In this document: piece by piece, positions 8,611-18,602 of the stretch
Numbering within the stretch: the stretch's first letter is position 1
Layout of the letters: the number at the start of each line of letters is the position of its first letter
Assembly (NCBI GenBank): GCA_002840895.1
Contig: PHCZ01000001.1
Coordinates: 310,001-374,000 of the forward strand
DNA from: Bacteroidetes bacterium HGW-Bacteroidetes-8
GTDB lineage: Bacteria; Bacteroidota; Bacteroidia; Bacteroidales; UBA932
Direction of reading: 5' to 3'
DNA length: 64,000 bases
Made by a program: the position numbers and the translations under genes
The notes under the pieces: generated by a model
The model's database searches: none
Told to the model about the DNA's origin: nothing
The model's input: only the letters and a program-made list of their open reading frames with translations

Positions 8611-8877
8611 TTATTTGTTTAACCTATTTTCCATTCGGGTACATACGGCATTGTAAATAAAGCCCATAATTATGGCAAGGAGAATCAATCCAAAACCATA
8701 GACTATGGCAAGATTCTGCGCGCCAATAACGTGTAATCCCATAAGTTCGGGGTTTACGAGGCCAATTAATACAAAGCCTCCATACACAAGTGTATAGAAT
8801 AAAAAAAGAATAACGCCCAATCGAGTCTTCTTCGAGGTTGCGTTATCTTTACCAAGTTTTGCTGCTGGTCCGTGCAT
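8611..8877 (-). CDS. DUF485-family small membrane protein (YjcH-like symporter partner)
   Basis: 88 aa, two TM segments, directly upstream of the symporter: ...LGVILFLFYTLVYGGFVLIGLVNPELMG...NLAIVYGFGLILLAIIMGFIYNAVC. Confidence 0.85.
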   Translation of the reverse strand: MHGPAAKLGKDNATSKKTRLGVILFLFYTLVYGGFVLIGLVNPELMGLHVIGAQNLAIVYGFGLILLAIIMGFIYNAVCTRMENRLNK

Positions 8878-8906
8878 TTTGTTTAAATTATTTAGGTTAA
8901 TAAATA

Positions 8907-11447
8907 TTAGGTTTTGTATGAACTCATAAATGTTGCTGTAACTATTTCGTTGTAGTGATTCATTTGTGTAAAGACCTTTTTTAGAATAAAGTTCTCCATC
9001 TCACTAAGACTCTTTGGAGGAATACTGTTATCCGGCAACTCTCCCCGGAAAATCTGTTCGGTCTGGTGTTTTATCCTCAGGTTCATAAGGTAGTTGAAGT
9101 GGTATCTCACCTCATCAGAAGTCTCTTTGCTCAGGATTCCCGCCATCTGGAGAGCAGATATCCTCTCTATGGTTCCCTTTTTGCGGATGTTGTTATGAAG
9201 TGCGTAAATACGGGCAAACATTACAACTGCAGTTAGTGCTCTCTTTATCTCCAGCATCTCGCTGTTTTTTCTGGATGACTCAGTAACAATACTGCCGAAT
9301 ATATTGACGGGTGGCTTAAAGCTGCTAACAGATTGGGCAAGGAAATAGAAAAATGCACTTCTCCCTTCAAGTGCATTAAATATATAATCCTCCAGTTTGA
9401 GATAGAGATCTTTATCTCCAAATATAAACCGTAGATCGAAAAATACAGAGATATTCATAACATTCTCGGGCTCTGCATTGACAATCCACTCCTCGAAATA
9501 GCCCTTCCATATGCTCAGAGGGGAGCACCACTTTGGGTTGCTTGCCATATAACCTCCGGAGCAGAGTTCTAACCCGGACTCGTGCAGATTATTACAGATT
9601 TTTGTTGAGAGTGCTGCAAAGTAGATATCGGTTTTCTCTTTTGGAACAGAAGGATCATCTGCGTATAGAAGTGCGTTATCCTGGTCTGAATTAAATACCA
9701 GCTCTTCTCTCCCCTCACTTCCCAAAGATATAAAAGCGAACGGGACAGGAGGCTCTCCAAGCTCTTTTATTGCATTTGAAATTATCTTGTGAGTAATCGC
9801 ATCGTTTAACCGGGAGACCATCCGGTTTATGTTATGGGCGCTGCTGATCCCGTCAAGAAGAGGCTTTGCGAGAAGTGGTATTTTTTTGCGTATTTGAGCC
9901 AGATCTTTTACGGTATTACTTTGATAGATACTCTCTAATATGTAGTTGGGGCTGTTTGAGAAAATACCGAAGAGATTTCGCTTCTCTACGACTCCTGTTG
10001 TATCGCCTGCGAAGTTTGTTACCGCAAGATGGGAGATGTTTTTACTCTCCATCAGTGAGACAGCCTGCTCTATTGTTGAGTCCTCTCCAACAGTAATCAG
10101 AGGTGATGTCATAATATCGGTTATATACCTCTTTGAGGTTGACTCCCGGGAGATAATATCTGAGTATGTTACAATACCCAAAAAGCACCCGTCAATTGCA
10201 GGGAGTATATAATCGCACGCGTTTTGTTGCATAATCTCTATTGCCTGTAAAATAGAGGAGTCTGCTCTGCAGCTTACTATCGGTGTCTTGAAATCTAAAA
10301 CCGGCAGGCTGTTTAAAACCTCTTTGGAAGCAATTTCAAGAGAGAGCTGAGAGAGCTCCTGTGGAAGTGACATATTTTGTAAAAGACTTTTAACCTCTTT
10401 AAGTTCATTCTGAACAGAGTGGTAATCACTCGTGTCACGCAGAGTAAGCAGTAGCCCCTCCTTATCTGCAAAGCTCACAGGCATAACCATCAAAACAGCT
10501 TCGGTAGGCTTCCCGTCTTTGCGTCTGAGTTTAACCTCAAACCGGGTCTCGTTTGTAATTGCGGAGAAGTCGGGAGAGTCATTCAGGAAAAAGAGCTCCT
10601 TAAGCTCCATCTCCATAAGCTCATTTCCTGTATAGTGAAGCCAGTTTTGAATAAATGAGTTTGTGTAAGAGATCTTTAAGTTCAATAGCAGAACTATACC
10701 CTCAGTTGAGGACTCGATTAGGGAACGGTACTTCTCCCGTGACTCGAGAAGCTGCAACTCTGCCTCCCGGCGCTGATTATCAATTCTAAAACTCTGCAGT
10801 GCAATATATGTAATAATGAGAGAGACAACAATCGTTATCAATAGAAGGATTAAAAGAATCTTTCTGGTAAGTGTCCGAATCTCCTTCTGAACATCATCTA
10901 GATAGATACCGGTACCAATAATCCAGTTCCAGGGTTTGAATGCCTTCACAAAACTCATTTTGGGAACGATTTGAGTAGAGTCGTCATTCATCTGCCATTT
11001 ATAATTTATAAAGCCCTCTCCCGTACTTTCGGCTATCTTTACTGCCTCAATAAAGATCTTAACTCCATCGGGATCTGCATAGTAATGTAAGTCTTTCCCT
11101 GTAAGCTCGTGGACATATGGGTGCATAACCATAAATGGGACCATATCTGTTATCCAGAAATAGTCTTTTTTATCTACCCCGTAACGAAGAGTCTCAATTT
11201 CGGCTTTAGCTTTATTCTGTGCCTCCTCTAATGAGATAATTCCATTTAGTTCATCAGTATGATACTTTTGAAGAATGCTCCAGGTGGTACTGGTGAGTTC
11301 GCTGAGCATTGTCTGCTTTTGAATCAGGGCGTTTCGTTCGAATGTTGGAATAACGAACAAGAAAAGTGAGAGTATAAATAGAAGAAGCGCCAACAGTGCA
11401 GGCAATACTATTTTTAGAAAGAAACCTATTCTGATTGGCTTGTTCAT
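8907..11447 (-). CDS. Cache-PAS-CBS-DUF294 nucleotidyltransferase-like signalling protein
   Basis: N-terminal TM plus sCache-like segment (YFWITDMVPFMVMHPYVHELTGKDLHYYADPDG...WNWIIGTGIYLDDV), PAS region, CBS pair (AIEIMQQNACDYILPAIDGCFLGIVTYSDI; ITVGEDSTIEQAVSLMESKNISHLAVTN), DUF294 (PPVPFAFISLGSEGREELVFNSDQDNALLY). Confidence 0.87.
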   Translation of the reverse strand: MNKPIRIGFFLKIVLPALLALLLFILSLFLFVIPTFERNALIQKQTMLSELTSTTWSILQKYHTDELNGIISLEEAQNKAKAEIETLRYGVDKKDYFWITDMVPFMVMHPYVHELTGKDLHYYADPDGVKIFIEAVKIAESTGEGFINYKWQMNDDSTQIVPKMSFVKAFKPWNWIIGTGIYLDDVQKEIRTLTRKILLILLLITIVVSLIITYIALQSFRIDNQRREAELQLLESREKYRSLIESSTEGIVLLLNLKISYTNSFIQNWLHYTGNELMEMELKELFFLNDSPDFSAITNETRFEVKLRRKDGKPTEAVLMVMPVSFADKEGLLLTLRDTSDYHSVQNELKEVKSLLQNMSLPQELSQLSLEIASKEVLNSLPVLDFKTPIVSCRADSSILQAIEIMQQNACDYILPAIDGCFLGIVTYSDIISRESTSKRYITDIMTSPLITVGEDSTIEQAVSLMESKNISHLAVTNFAGDTTGVVEKRNLFGIFSNSPNYILESIYQSNTVKDLAQIRKKIPLLAKPLLDGISSAHNINRMVSRLNDAITHKIISNAIKELGEPPVPFAFISLGSEGREELVFNSDQDNALLYADDPSVPKEKTDIYFAALSTKICNNLHESGLELCSGGYMASNPKWCSPLSIWKGYFEEWIVNAEPENVMNISVFFDLRFIFGDKDLYLKLEDYIFNALEGRSAFFYFLAQSVSSFKPPVNIFGSIVTESSRKNSEMLEIKRALTAVVMFARIYALHNNIRKKGTIERISALQMAGILSKETSDEVRYHFNYLMNLRIKHQTEQIFRGELPDNSIPPKSLSEMENFILKKVFTQMNHYNEIVTATFMSSYKT

Positions 11448-12259
11448 AAAATATACCGACGATTAGCATTCAAAGATAATGAATTTATGGAATAAACATT
11501 ATTATTATACTCCTTAGAAATATTTAGTATAGCAAACCCATTCTCCTGACCGTTATCTGCAACAGCAGGAATAGTTATGCAAGATAGTTGGTTTCGAATA
11601 ATTCTTTCACCATAGGAGTAGTATACGAAACCGGGGAAGAGTTTTGAGAAGAGACTATTTTGAGGTTCATATGCTACTCCTAACCCCTCCATATGCATAT
11701 GACCACAAATGCTTATCTCTATTCCGGACTCAGCCAAATAGAGAAAGTGCTCCCTGAGCCTTACAGTGTCGTGACGAGATGTACATACATAGGCGGTGAA
11801 GTTGGGATACATAGAGTGAGAAAAGAGGATTTTTTTACTATTTACATCTAGCGTTGAGTGCTCCTGAAGTGATAGCAGATACTCTTTCTCTCCCTCACTT
11901 AGAGTGATGGGGAGATCGTCCGAATAGTTCCAGACTCTATTTTTTGAAATTAGGGTGTGCTCCTCTTGCGATAGATTAAACCATTGAGCCGGGAATTCAA
12001 ATCCTTTGTAAAATTCGGGTAATCTCTTCAGATGAAACAGATCGTGATTCCCAAGTAATACAGTGCTGCAATTTTTCCTTATAATGTTAATACACTCAGA
12101 TAAATCTCTGCTCTTCTCGTACCCTCCTCGCATATAAGGATACCCAAGAGTATCTCCCAGACAGATAATCTCATCGCATCTCTCCCGCTCAATAATTTTT
12201 AGCGCTCTTTTAAGACTGATGATATCTTCGTGAATATCAGATATGAGTGCAATTCTCAT
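11444..12259 (-). CDS. Metallophosphoesterase family protein
   Basis: MRIALISDIHEDIISLKRAL...IICLGDTLGY...VLLGNHD...ISICGHMHMEG. Confidence 0.9.
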   Translation of the reverse strand: MRIALISDIHEDIISLKRALKIIERERCDEIICLGDTLGYPYMRGGYEKSRDLSECINIIRKNCSTVLLGNHDLFHLKRLPEFYKGFEFPAQWFNLSQEEHTLISKNRVWNYSDDLPITLSEGEKEYLLSLQEHSTLDVNSKKILFSHSMYPNFTAYVCTSRHDTVRLREHFLYLAESGIEISICGHMHMEGLGVAYEPQNSLFSKLFPGFVYYSYGERIIRNQLSCITIPAVADNGQENGFAILNISKEYNNNVYSINSLSLNANRRYIL

Positions 12260-12270
12260 CTAATAAATCT

Positions 12271-13077
12271 TTAAGTTCCCAGCATCTTAGAGAATAGAAA
12301 CAGATGCAGATCCAGGGCAAAGATCCAGTATGACCAACTGTGTACTCCGGGGCTCATTATAAGGATATTTGGAATTCCCAGCTGGTCACACTTTGCAGAG
12401 AATTCACGACTGCTCTTTGCCAGACCATCTTGTGCCCCGCAACTGATTATCATAGCTTTTTTTGTCCCTTTGATGCTCTCCAACCTGTTTATTGCAGAGT
12501 TCTCGTCGAACAAGGTGTTCTCCTTTGTATACTGGCCAAGCACTTCGGTCATCTGACCCTCCTTTAGCCGGGTGTCGTGCAGATTTAGAACTCCGGACAT
12601 ACTGCCGGCAGAACGAAATCTGGTAGTGTCGTCAAGATAGACATTTATTGCACCGTGCCCCCCCATACTGAGCCCTGTTATGAAGCTCCTCTTAGGGTCT
12701 AGTCTATATTTTTTCATAATTGCCGGGTAGAGTTCACTATCAAAGAATTTTCTCCACTGCATTTTGTTGGGGTCTATGTTATTGACATACCAGCTGTTAT
12801 AAAAACCATCCGGAGTTATTATGATAAAGCCATATTTATCACTAATAGCTTGAATATCTGTTTTATCTCTCCAATTTTTGTAGTTGCCGCTCCATCCGTG
12901 AAGAAGAAACAGAGCCGGTGTAGCTTCGCTCTCAGTTATATTTGCCGGAGTAAAGACCAGAACCGAATCGTTGCACTTTAGGTGTGAAGACTCAAATACG
13001 ATGAGCTCCTGTGCATTTGCTGTGGCGCTTGCTACTAAAATTACTAAAAGCAGCAGCTTTTTTATAATTGTTTTCAT
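12271..13077 (-). CDS. Exported esterase (alpha/beta hydrolase, esterase D/PHB depolymerase-like)
   Basis: Signal peptide; LFLLHGWSGNYKNWRD; SFITGLSMGGHGAINVYL (GxSxG); GVHSWSYW. Confidence 0.87.
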   Translation of the reverse strand: MKTIIKKLLLLVILVASATANAQELIVFESSHLKCNDSVLVFTPANITESEATPALFLLHGWSGNYKNWRDKTDIQAISDKYGFIIITPDGFYNSWYVNNIDPNKMQWRKFFDSELYPAIMKKYRLDPKRSFITGLSMGGHGAINVYLDDTTRFRSAGSMSGVLNLHDTRLKEGQMTEVLGQYTKENTLFDENSAINRLESIKGTKKAMIISCGAQDGLAKSSREFSAKCDQLGIPNILIMSPGVHSWSYWIFALDLHLFLFSKMLGT

Positions 13078-13120
13078 ACGGATATGTTTAAATCTTTAAA
13101 AAGTTTCACCAAAAATAGAC

Positions 13121-13128
13121 TATTTTTG
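13121..13128 (+). promoter_or_regulatory. Bacteroidota-type -7 element (TATTTTTG) upstream of the 7TM-HD gene
   Basis: Match to TAnnTTTG about 40 nt before the ATG. Confidence 0.45.
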
Positions 13129-13164
13129 TTTATATTCCATTGAATAAAGAGTAATCAACAGCAG

Positions 13165-15216
13165 ATGATGAATTATTTAAACTTCATAAAAAAGCAGAGG
13201 ATATACGTCAACATTACGTTTGTAGTTATCCTGCTCGCTTTAGTAATACCCAATAAAGGAAAGTTTCGGTATGAATATCAAAAGGGTCGTCCCTGGCTTT
13301 ACGAATCTCTGGTTGCTCCTATCGATTTTCCGGTTCTTAAAACTGTTGCAGAGCTTAGAAAAGAGAGAGAGGAGCTATCCTCTTCGGTTGTCCCTTACTA
13401 CAATTATAAGGAGGGTGTAGATGAAGAGCAGATAAAACTTATTGCAAGCAATTTAGTTCTGCCCGAAGATGATTCAATAATTACCTCATATCTATATAGT
13501 TCAATAAAGAGTATTTACTCAAAAGGGGTGATGGACGAGATGCCGGATACCTCATACTCAAAGGGCGTTGTGGCTATAGTTAAGTATGGGAAGCCTACCC
13601 TCCATCCTCTTAGAAATCTGTTCACTCCTGGTGAAGCATCTGCACAACTGAAAAAATTGATGTCAGATAAATTTCCGGGTGCAGATGAACTAATCCTTAG
13701 AGCTATCCCGTCGCTAACTATGCCGGCTAATCTGTTCTTTGATAATAATATGACCCAGCTTGTGCTCAAGAACCAGATTGCAGATATCTCACCAACAAAG
13801 GGGGTAATCTACACCGGACAGTTAATTATTAGTAATGGGGAGAGTGTTACTGCGGAAAGTGAACAACTGCTGGACTCTTTCAAGGCAGAATATGAACTCA
13901 GTATGGGCTTCTCGGGGAGTTTCCTCTTACTTAAATTGGGTTACGCTCTTATTATTATGCTCATATTATTGATCTTAGTTGTGGTGATCTACTATTTGGA
14001 CAGAGAGATTCTCAATGAACCAAATAGATTTAATTTTATTCTTCTTCAGTTTATTCTGGTTGTAATTGCAACAGTTGTGGTGATGGATACGGGGCAGGAG
14101 TATCTGATGGTTTTCCCGTTTAGCGTTATTGCTCTATATCTCACATCTTTGTACTATTCAAAAATTGTTATTCCTGTCTATATGATTATTATGTTACCTG
14201 TAGTATTTATTGCAACAGGTGGCTTTGAACTCTATTTCCTGAATATTGTATCCGGTACAGCCGTTTTTTACACCTTTCAATTTCTGGACAGAGGGTGGAG
14301 ACAATTTGTTAACTCACTTTTTGTATTTGTTACCCTTTCACTCACCTATCTAACTCTAAGAATGGTAGAAGATGGCTCACTGGAGAGTGTAACAAGGTTG
14401 ACCTTTATATACTTTGCCTGGAACTCTGTTCTTATTATTGCTGCGTATCCTCTGCTCTATCTGTTTGAGAAGATTTTCGGACTTCTATCCAACTCCAGAC
14501 TCAGAGAGCTCTCAGATACCACAACTGCTCTGCTATCCTCTTTGGCAGAGAGGGCTCCCGGGACTTTTCACCACTCGCTGCAGGTTGCCAACCTTAGCGA
14601 GAGTGCAGCTAGAGAGATTGGTGCTTATGCCCTGCTGGCAAGGGTCGGGGCTCTATATCACGATATAGGCAAGATCTCCAACCCCCCCTTTTTTATTGAA
14701 AATCTTCCTCTGGGAGAGAGTAGCCTTCACTCCGATCTTCCCGGTGAGGAGAGTGCTAAGATTATTATTCAGCACGTAGATGAGGGGGTTTTAATAGCCC
14801 GCAAAGCAAGACTGCCTCAAATGGTAATAGATTTCATTCTCACCCATCACGGAAAAACACAGGTGGGCTATTTCTATAACAAATATGTAAATAGCGGAGG
14901 CGACCCTGCAAATATTGCTCAGTTCACCTACAAGGGAGAGCTGCCAAAAACCAAAGAGCAGGTTATTGTAATGATGGCAGATGCTGTCGAGGCCTCATCG
15001 AGAAGCCTTAAAGATCACTCAAGGGAGAGTATTTGTGCATTGGTAGACAGAATGATAGATGAGAGAATTGCAGAAAAACAGCTTATTGATGCAGATATTT
15101 CAATAAAAGAGATCTACGCTATCAAAGAGGTATTCAAACAAAAGCTTGGCCAGGTTTACCACTCACGACTGAAATATCCCGAACGCAAAAAGGGAGTTAA
15201 AATAAAACCATCTTAA
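13165..15216 (+). CDS. 7TM-HD family HDc phosphohydrolase (PgpH-like; candidate c-di-AMP phosphodiesterase)
   Basis: Extracellular 7TMR-HDED-like N-terminus, 7 TM segments, HD domain (HHSLQVANLSESAAREIGAYALLARVGALYHDIGKISNP...LTHHGKTQVGYFY). Confidence 0.9.
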   Translation: MMNYLNFIKKQRIYVNITFVVILLALVIPNKGKFRYEYQKGRPWLYESLVAPIDFPVLKTVAELRKEREELSSSVVPYYNYKEGVDEEQIKLIASNLVLPEDDSIITSYLYSSIKSIYSKGVMDEMPDTSYSKGVVAIVKYGKPTLHPLRNLFTPGEASAQLKKLMSDKFPGADELILRAIPSLTMPANLFFDNNMTQLVLKNQIADISPTKGVIYTGQLIISNGESVTAESEQLLDSFKAEYELSMGFSGSFLLLKLGYALIIMLILLILVVVIYYLDREILNEPNRFNFILLQFILVVIATVVVMDTGQEYLMVFPFSVIALYLTSLYYSKIVIPVYMIIMLPVVFIATGGFELYFLNIVSGTAVFYTFQFLDRGWRQFVNSLFVFVTLSLTYLTLRMVEDGSLESVTRLTFIYFAWNSVLIIAAYPLLYLFEKIFGLLSNSRLRELSDTTTALLSSLAERAPGTFHHSLQVANLSESAAREIGAYALLARVGALYHDIGKISNPPFFIENLPLGESSLHSDLPGEESAKIIIQHVDEGVLIARKARLPQMVIDFILTHHGKTQVGYFYNKYVNSGGDPANIAQFTYKGELPKTKEQVIVMMADAVEASSRSLKDHSRESICALVDRMIDERIAEKQLIDADISIKEIYAIKEVFKQKLGQVYHSRLKYPERKKGVKIKPS

Positions 15217-15246
15217 ATTATTGTTTGAGAAAAATCAAAGTAATGT

Positions 15247-16476
15247 TTGAATTTATTGAATGAAATGTTTATAGGTATGGACGATAAAGCAAAGATAAAC
15301 GTAGAAAACATTGACTCTTCAAACGGAAAGAGTTCAATTAAGGAGATCACTTTACTATTTCTAAAGCTTGGTTCAACTGCATTTGGAGGACCCGCTGCCC
15401 ATATAGCAATGATGGAGAGCGAAGTTGTACGCAAACGAAAATGGATGGACCACCAACATTTCCTGGATCTTATTGGCGCAACAAATCTGATCCCGGGACC
15501 AAATTCGTCGGAGATGGCAATGCATTGTGGTCACGAACGGGGCGGATACAGAGGGCTTCTGGCGGCGGGAGCAGCATTTATTCTGCCGGCTGTGATAATA
15601 ACAATGCTCTTTGCTTGGCTCTACTCAAAATATGGCTCTCTTCCACGTGCAGAGCAGTTTATTTACGGAATAAAGCCGGCCGTGGTAGGGATAATCCTTT
15701 ATGCTCTGTATGGTCTAGGTAAAAAGGCTTTCAAAAACAACCTATTAATTGCCTTGGGAGTTATAACACTTGGGGTGACATTTGTTGGAGTGGGAGAGAT
15801 AACCGCCCTTTTTGCCTGTGGTTTCGCCGGGGTGGCAATCTATATGTTAAAAACAAAAAATATTAAGGGTGATAAACTCTTCCAGTTTGCTCCAATTGCC
15901 TTTACCCCCTCTCTAAAATATCTCTTCCCAATGGTAGTTGGTGGGGCTGCTTCACTTTCTGTAATGAAGATATTTTGGATCTTTCTAAAAGTGGGAGCGC
16001 TTCTCTATGGTAGTGGCTATGTCCTCTTTGCATTTTTGGATAGTGAGCTTGTATCTGCAGGTCTGTTAACAAGAGAGCAGCTGATGGACGCCGTTGCAGT
16101 GGGTCAGTTCACCCCCGGCCCTGTACTATCTGCAGCCACCTTTGTAGGGTGGCAACTATATGGATTCCCCGGAGCTGTTGCGGCAACCCTTGGAATCTTC
16201 CTCCCCTCATTTTTGTTTGTCTCTTTGTTAAACCCTCTGATTCCCAAAATGAGAAAATCAGCCATTGTCTCTGCATTTATGGATGCCATAAATGTAGGAT
16301 CTGTTGCGGTGATAATGGCGGTTGTGATCTCAATGGGTATAGATGCCATCGTAGATTGGCGCTCTATTTTGATTCTACTGATAAGCATATTTGTCGCTTT
16401 TAAATTTAACAAGTTAAACAGTGCATTCATTGTAATAGGAGGCTCCCTGTTGGGGTATCTGCTGTTACTTATATAA
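15247..16476 (+). CDS. chrA: Chromate transporter (CHR family, two-domain)
   Basis: LGSTAFGGPAAHIAMMESEVVRKRKWMDHQHFLDLIGATNLIPGPNSSEMAMHCGHERGG and second half GSGYVLFAFLDSELV...VGQFTPGPVLSAATFVGW. Confidence 0.92.
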   Translation: MNLLNEMFIGMDDKAKINVENIDSSNGKSSIKEITLLFLKLGSTAFGGPAAHIAMMESEVVRKRKWMDHQHFLDLIGATNLIPGPNSSEMAMHCGHERGGYRGLLAAGAAFILPAVIITMLFAWLYSKYGSLPRAEQFIYGIKPAVVGIILYALYGLGKKAFKNNLLIALGVITLGVTFVGVGEITALFACGFAGVAIYMLKTKNIKGDKLFQFAPIAFTPSLKYLFPMVVGGAASLSVMKIFWIFLKVGALLYGSGYVLFAFLDSELVSAGLLTREQLMDAVAVGQFTPGPVLSAATFVGWQLYGFPGAVAATLGIFLPSFLFVSLLNPLIPKMRKSAIVSAFMDAINVGSVAVIMAVVISMGIDAIVDWRSILILLISIFVAFKFNKLNSAFIVIGGSLLGYLLLLI

Positions 16477-16484
16477 TTTTTTCT

Positions 16485-18362
16485 TTGTATATGCTCTCAA
16501 AAAGATGGTTCAAAATAGCTCTGATATCGGTTCTCTCTCTGCTGATTGCAACATTTCTGCTAAGAGGGGCAATCCTGCGTTTAGGTTTCTCCAAAATTTC
16601 AGATAAGATCTACAGCAAATATTCGCTAAGAGGTGACTACTCTTCGCTTAAAGCCGATGGGTTTAACGGGCTGATTATAAGCAATCTTAGCTTTAGCAGT
16701 GAAGGGTATGATACACTTTTTACTTGTGAAAGACTCAATATGAGAGTCAACCTCTTCAAGCTACTTATCTTTAAAACAGATATCACCTATTTGAATATGA
16801 GTGGTGCAGATGCCTCTTTTGTCAAAGGTGATTCAACCTCAAATTTTGATTTTCTCTTCAGACCCTCATCTACAAGCGCGGCTCCAAAACAGGTAGCTAA
16901 AACTACGGCGTACTCTGCAACTCTTGATAGAGCACTATCTCTTTTTCTTCGAATTTTACCATCTCAAGCAGAGATAAATGATTTTGTGATAAGTTATAGA
17001 AAAGGGGATTACAATCTGGAAATATCAATACCGTCTCTAACACTTAAAGATGATTCTTACACTACAGAGATACGAACTTGCGAAAACGGATATCGGGAGA
17101 TGTTAAAGGTAAAGGGAACTCTAAACGACTCCCAGAGGAGAATTGGTGCTCAAATAAAAGGGTTAGATAGTTTGGGTAATTCAAGGGGGAGGTTCTCGGT
17201 ACCATTTTTGGATTTCAGGTGGGGAGCCAGAGTGATGTTTGATTCTTTAGCCTTTGATTTCACTGCTACCCAAAGGAGGAGCGGAGTGATTACCCTTAAG
17301 GGGAGCTCTCTCTTTTCCGGAATCTCCATCTTTCATAAAAGAGTCTCTGCCGACACAGTACATCTAAAGAGAGCACAGTTTGAGTACAAAACATTGGTAG
17401 GCAACAACTATATTGAGCTCGATTCATCATCGGTAGCAACTGTAAACGAGTTCACAATTAGCCCATATCTGAAAGCCCAAAAATTGGATAGGTGGGTTTT
17501 AACAGCCTCTGTAGACAAAGAGAGTTTCGATTCTCATCTCCTTTTTGCATCATTACCAAATGGATTGTTTTCCAATCTTGCCGGAATTAAAACCACCGGG
17601 AAGCTGAGTTACCGCTTCTTTACCAATATAGATTTGAACAATCCCGACTCGCTCAAGCTCTACTCCTCCCTTGAAAGAGATAATTTCAGAATTTCGGAGT
17701 TTGGGGCAACAGATTTCAGATATGTGAATTCAGATTTCGAGTATGTTGCCTTTGAGAATGGCTATCCGGTAAAAACTATTCAGGTGGGAGAGTCAAATCC
17801 CAACTACAAAAGGTTGGATCAAATTTCGGAATATCTAAAGATGTGTGTGCTACAATCCGAAGATGGTGGGTTTTTCTACCATAACGGATTTCTACCGGAG
17901 AGTATCAGAGAGGCTCTGATTGTTAATATTAAAGACAAAAAATTCCGAAGAGGAGGGAGCACTATAAGTATGCAGCTGGTAAAAAATCTCTTCCTAAGCC
18001 GTAGTAAGACCCTCTCCCGCAAATTGGAAGAGATGCTTATAGTTTGGCTCATAGAGAGTAACCGCCTCATCTCAAAAGAGAGGATGTTTGAATTATACCT
18101 TAACGTAATTGAGTGGGGACCAGGAGTCTACGGCATTACAGAGGCCTCTCGTTTCTACTTTCATAAGGAGCCGATAAACCTCACAATCAATGAATCCATC
18201 TTCCTCGCATCAATCATCCCCTCGCCCAAACGCGCCCTCAGGGACTTAGAGAGCTACAACCTCCCCGAAATCCTCAACAACGGCCAAATCTTCACCCTCA
18301 AACCCGGCTACGAAGAGTACCACAAACTCCTTATGAGCAGACTCGAAGCAAAAGGTTTCTAA
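16485..18362 (+). CDS. Transglycosylase (GT51) domain protein with a large N-terminal region, no transpeptidase domain
   Basis: C-terminal VLQSEDGGFFYHNGF...RRGGSTISMQLVKNLFLSRSKTLSRKLEEMLIVWLIESN...RMFELYLNVIEWGPGVYGITEAS. Confidence 0.87.
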   Translation: MYMLSKRWFKIALISVLSLLIATFLLRGAILRLGFSKISDKIYSKYSLRGDYSSLKADGFNGLIISNLSFSSEGYDTLFTCERLNMRVNLFKLLIFKTDITYLNMSGADASFVKGDSTSNFDFLFRPSSTSAAPKQVAKTTAYSATLDRALSLFLRILPSQAEINDFVISYRKGDYNLEISIPSLTLKDDSYTTEIRTCENGYREMLKVKGTLNDSQRRIGAQIKGLDSLGNSRGRFSVPFLDFRWGARVMFDSLAFDFTATQRRSGVITLKGSSLFSGISIFHKRVSADTVHLKRAQFEYKTLVGNNYIELDSSSVATVNEFTISPYLKAQKLDRWVLTASVDKESFDSHLLFASLPNGLFSNLAGIKTTGKLSYRFFTNIDLNNPDSLKLYSSLERDNFRISEFGATDFRYVNSDFEYVAFENGYPVKTIQVGESNPNYKRLDQISEYLKMCVLQSEDGGFFYHNGFLPESIREALIVNIKDKKFRRGGSTISMQLVKNLFLSRSKTLSRKLEEMLIVWLIESNRLISKERMFELYLNVIEWGPGVYGITEASRFYFHKEPINLTINESIFLASIIPSPKRALRDLESYNLPEILNNGQIFTLKPGYEEYHKLLMSRLEAKGF

Positions 18363-18589
18363 CCCATAACTATATTTACGCATCTTATTCAGGGTTAGCT
18401 GCTAAAGACTTTAGAAAATTAAAATCTTTAGAATATATAACTGTCTTCGACTGGAAGGGAAAATTAAAAAGAGTATATAAAGTTGAAGGAGGAATAACAG
18501 CCCTTGCCGCCGACGAAGCCGAAGGCAAAATCTATGTAGTCACAAAAGACAGCGAAGGGGTCGATGCAGTAGGGGTGATTAAGATGTAA
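18363..18589 (+). pseudogene. Remnant: C-terminal piece of a BF3164-like/6-bladed beta-propeller lipoprotein
   Basis: Open frame without a start, beginning at the transglycosylase stop: ...YIYASYSGLAAKDFRKLKSLEYITVFDWKGKLKRVYKVEGGITALAADEAEGKIYVVTKDSEGVDAVGVIKM*. Confidence 0.6.
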
Positions 18590-18602
18590 TCCAGGACTTA
18601 TC

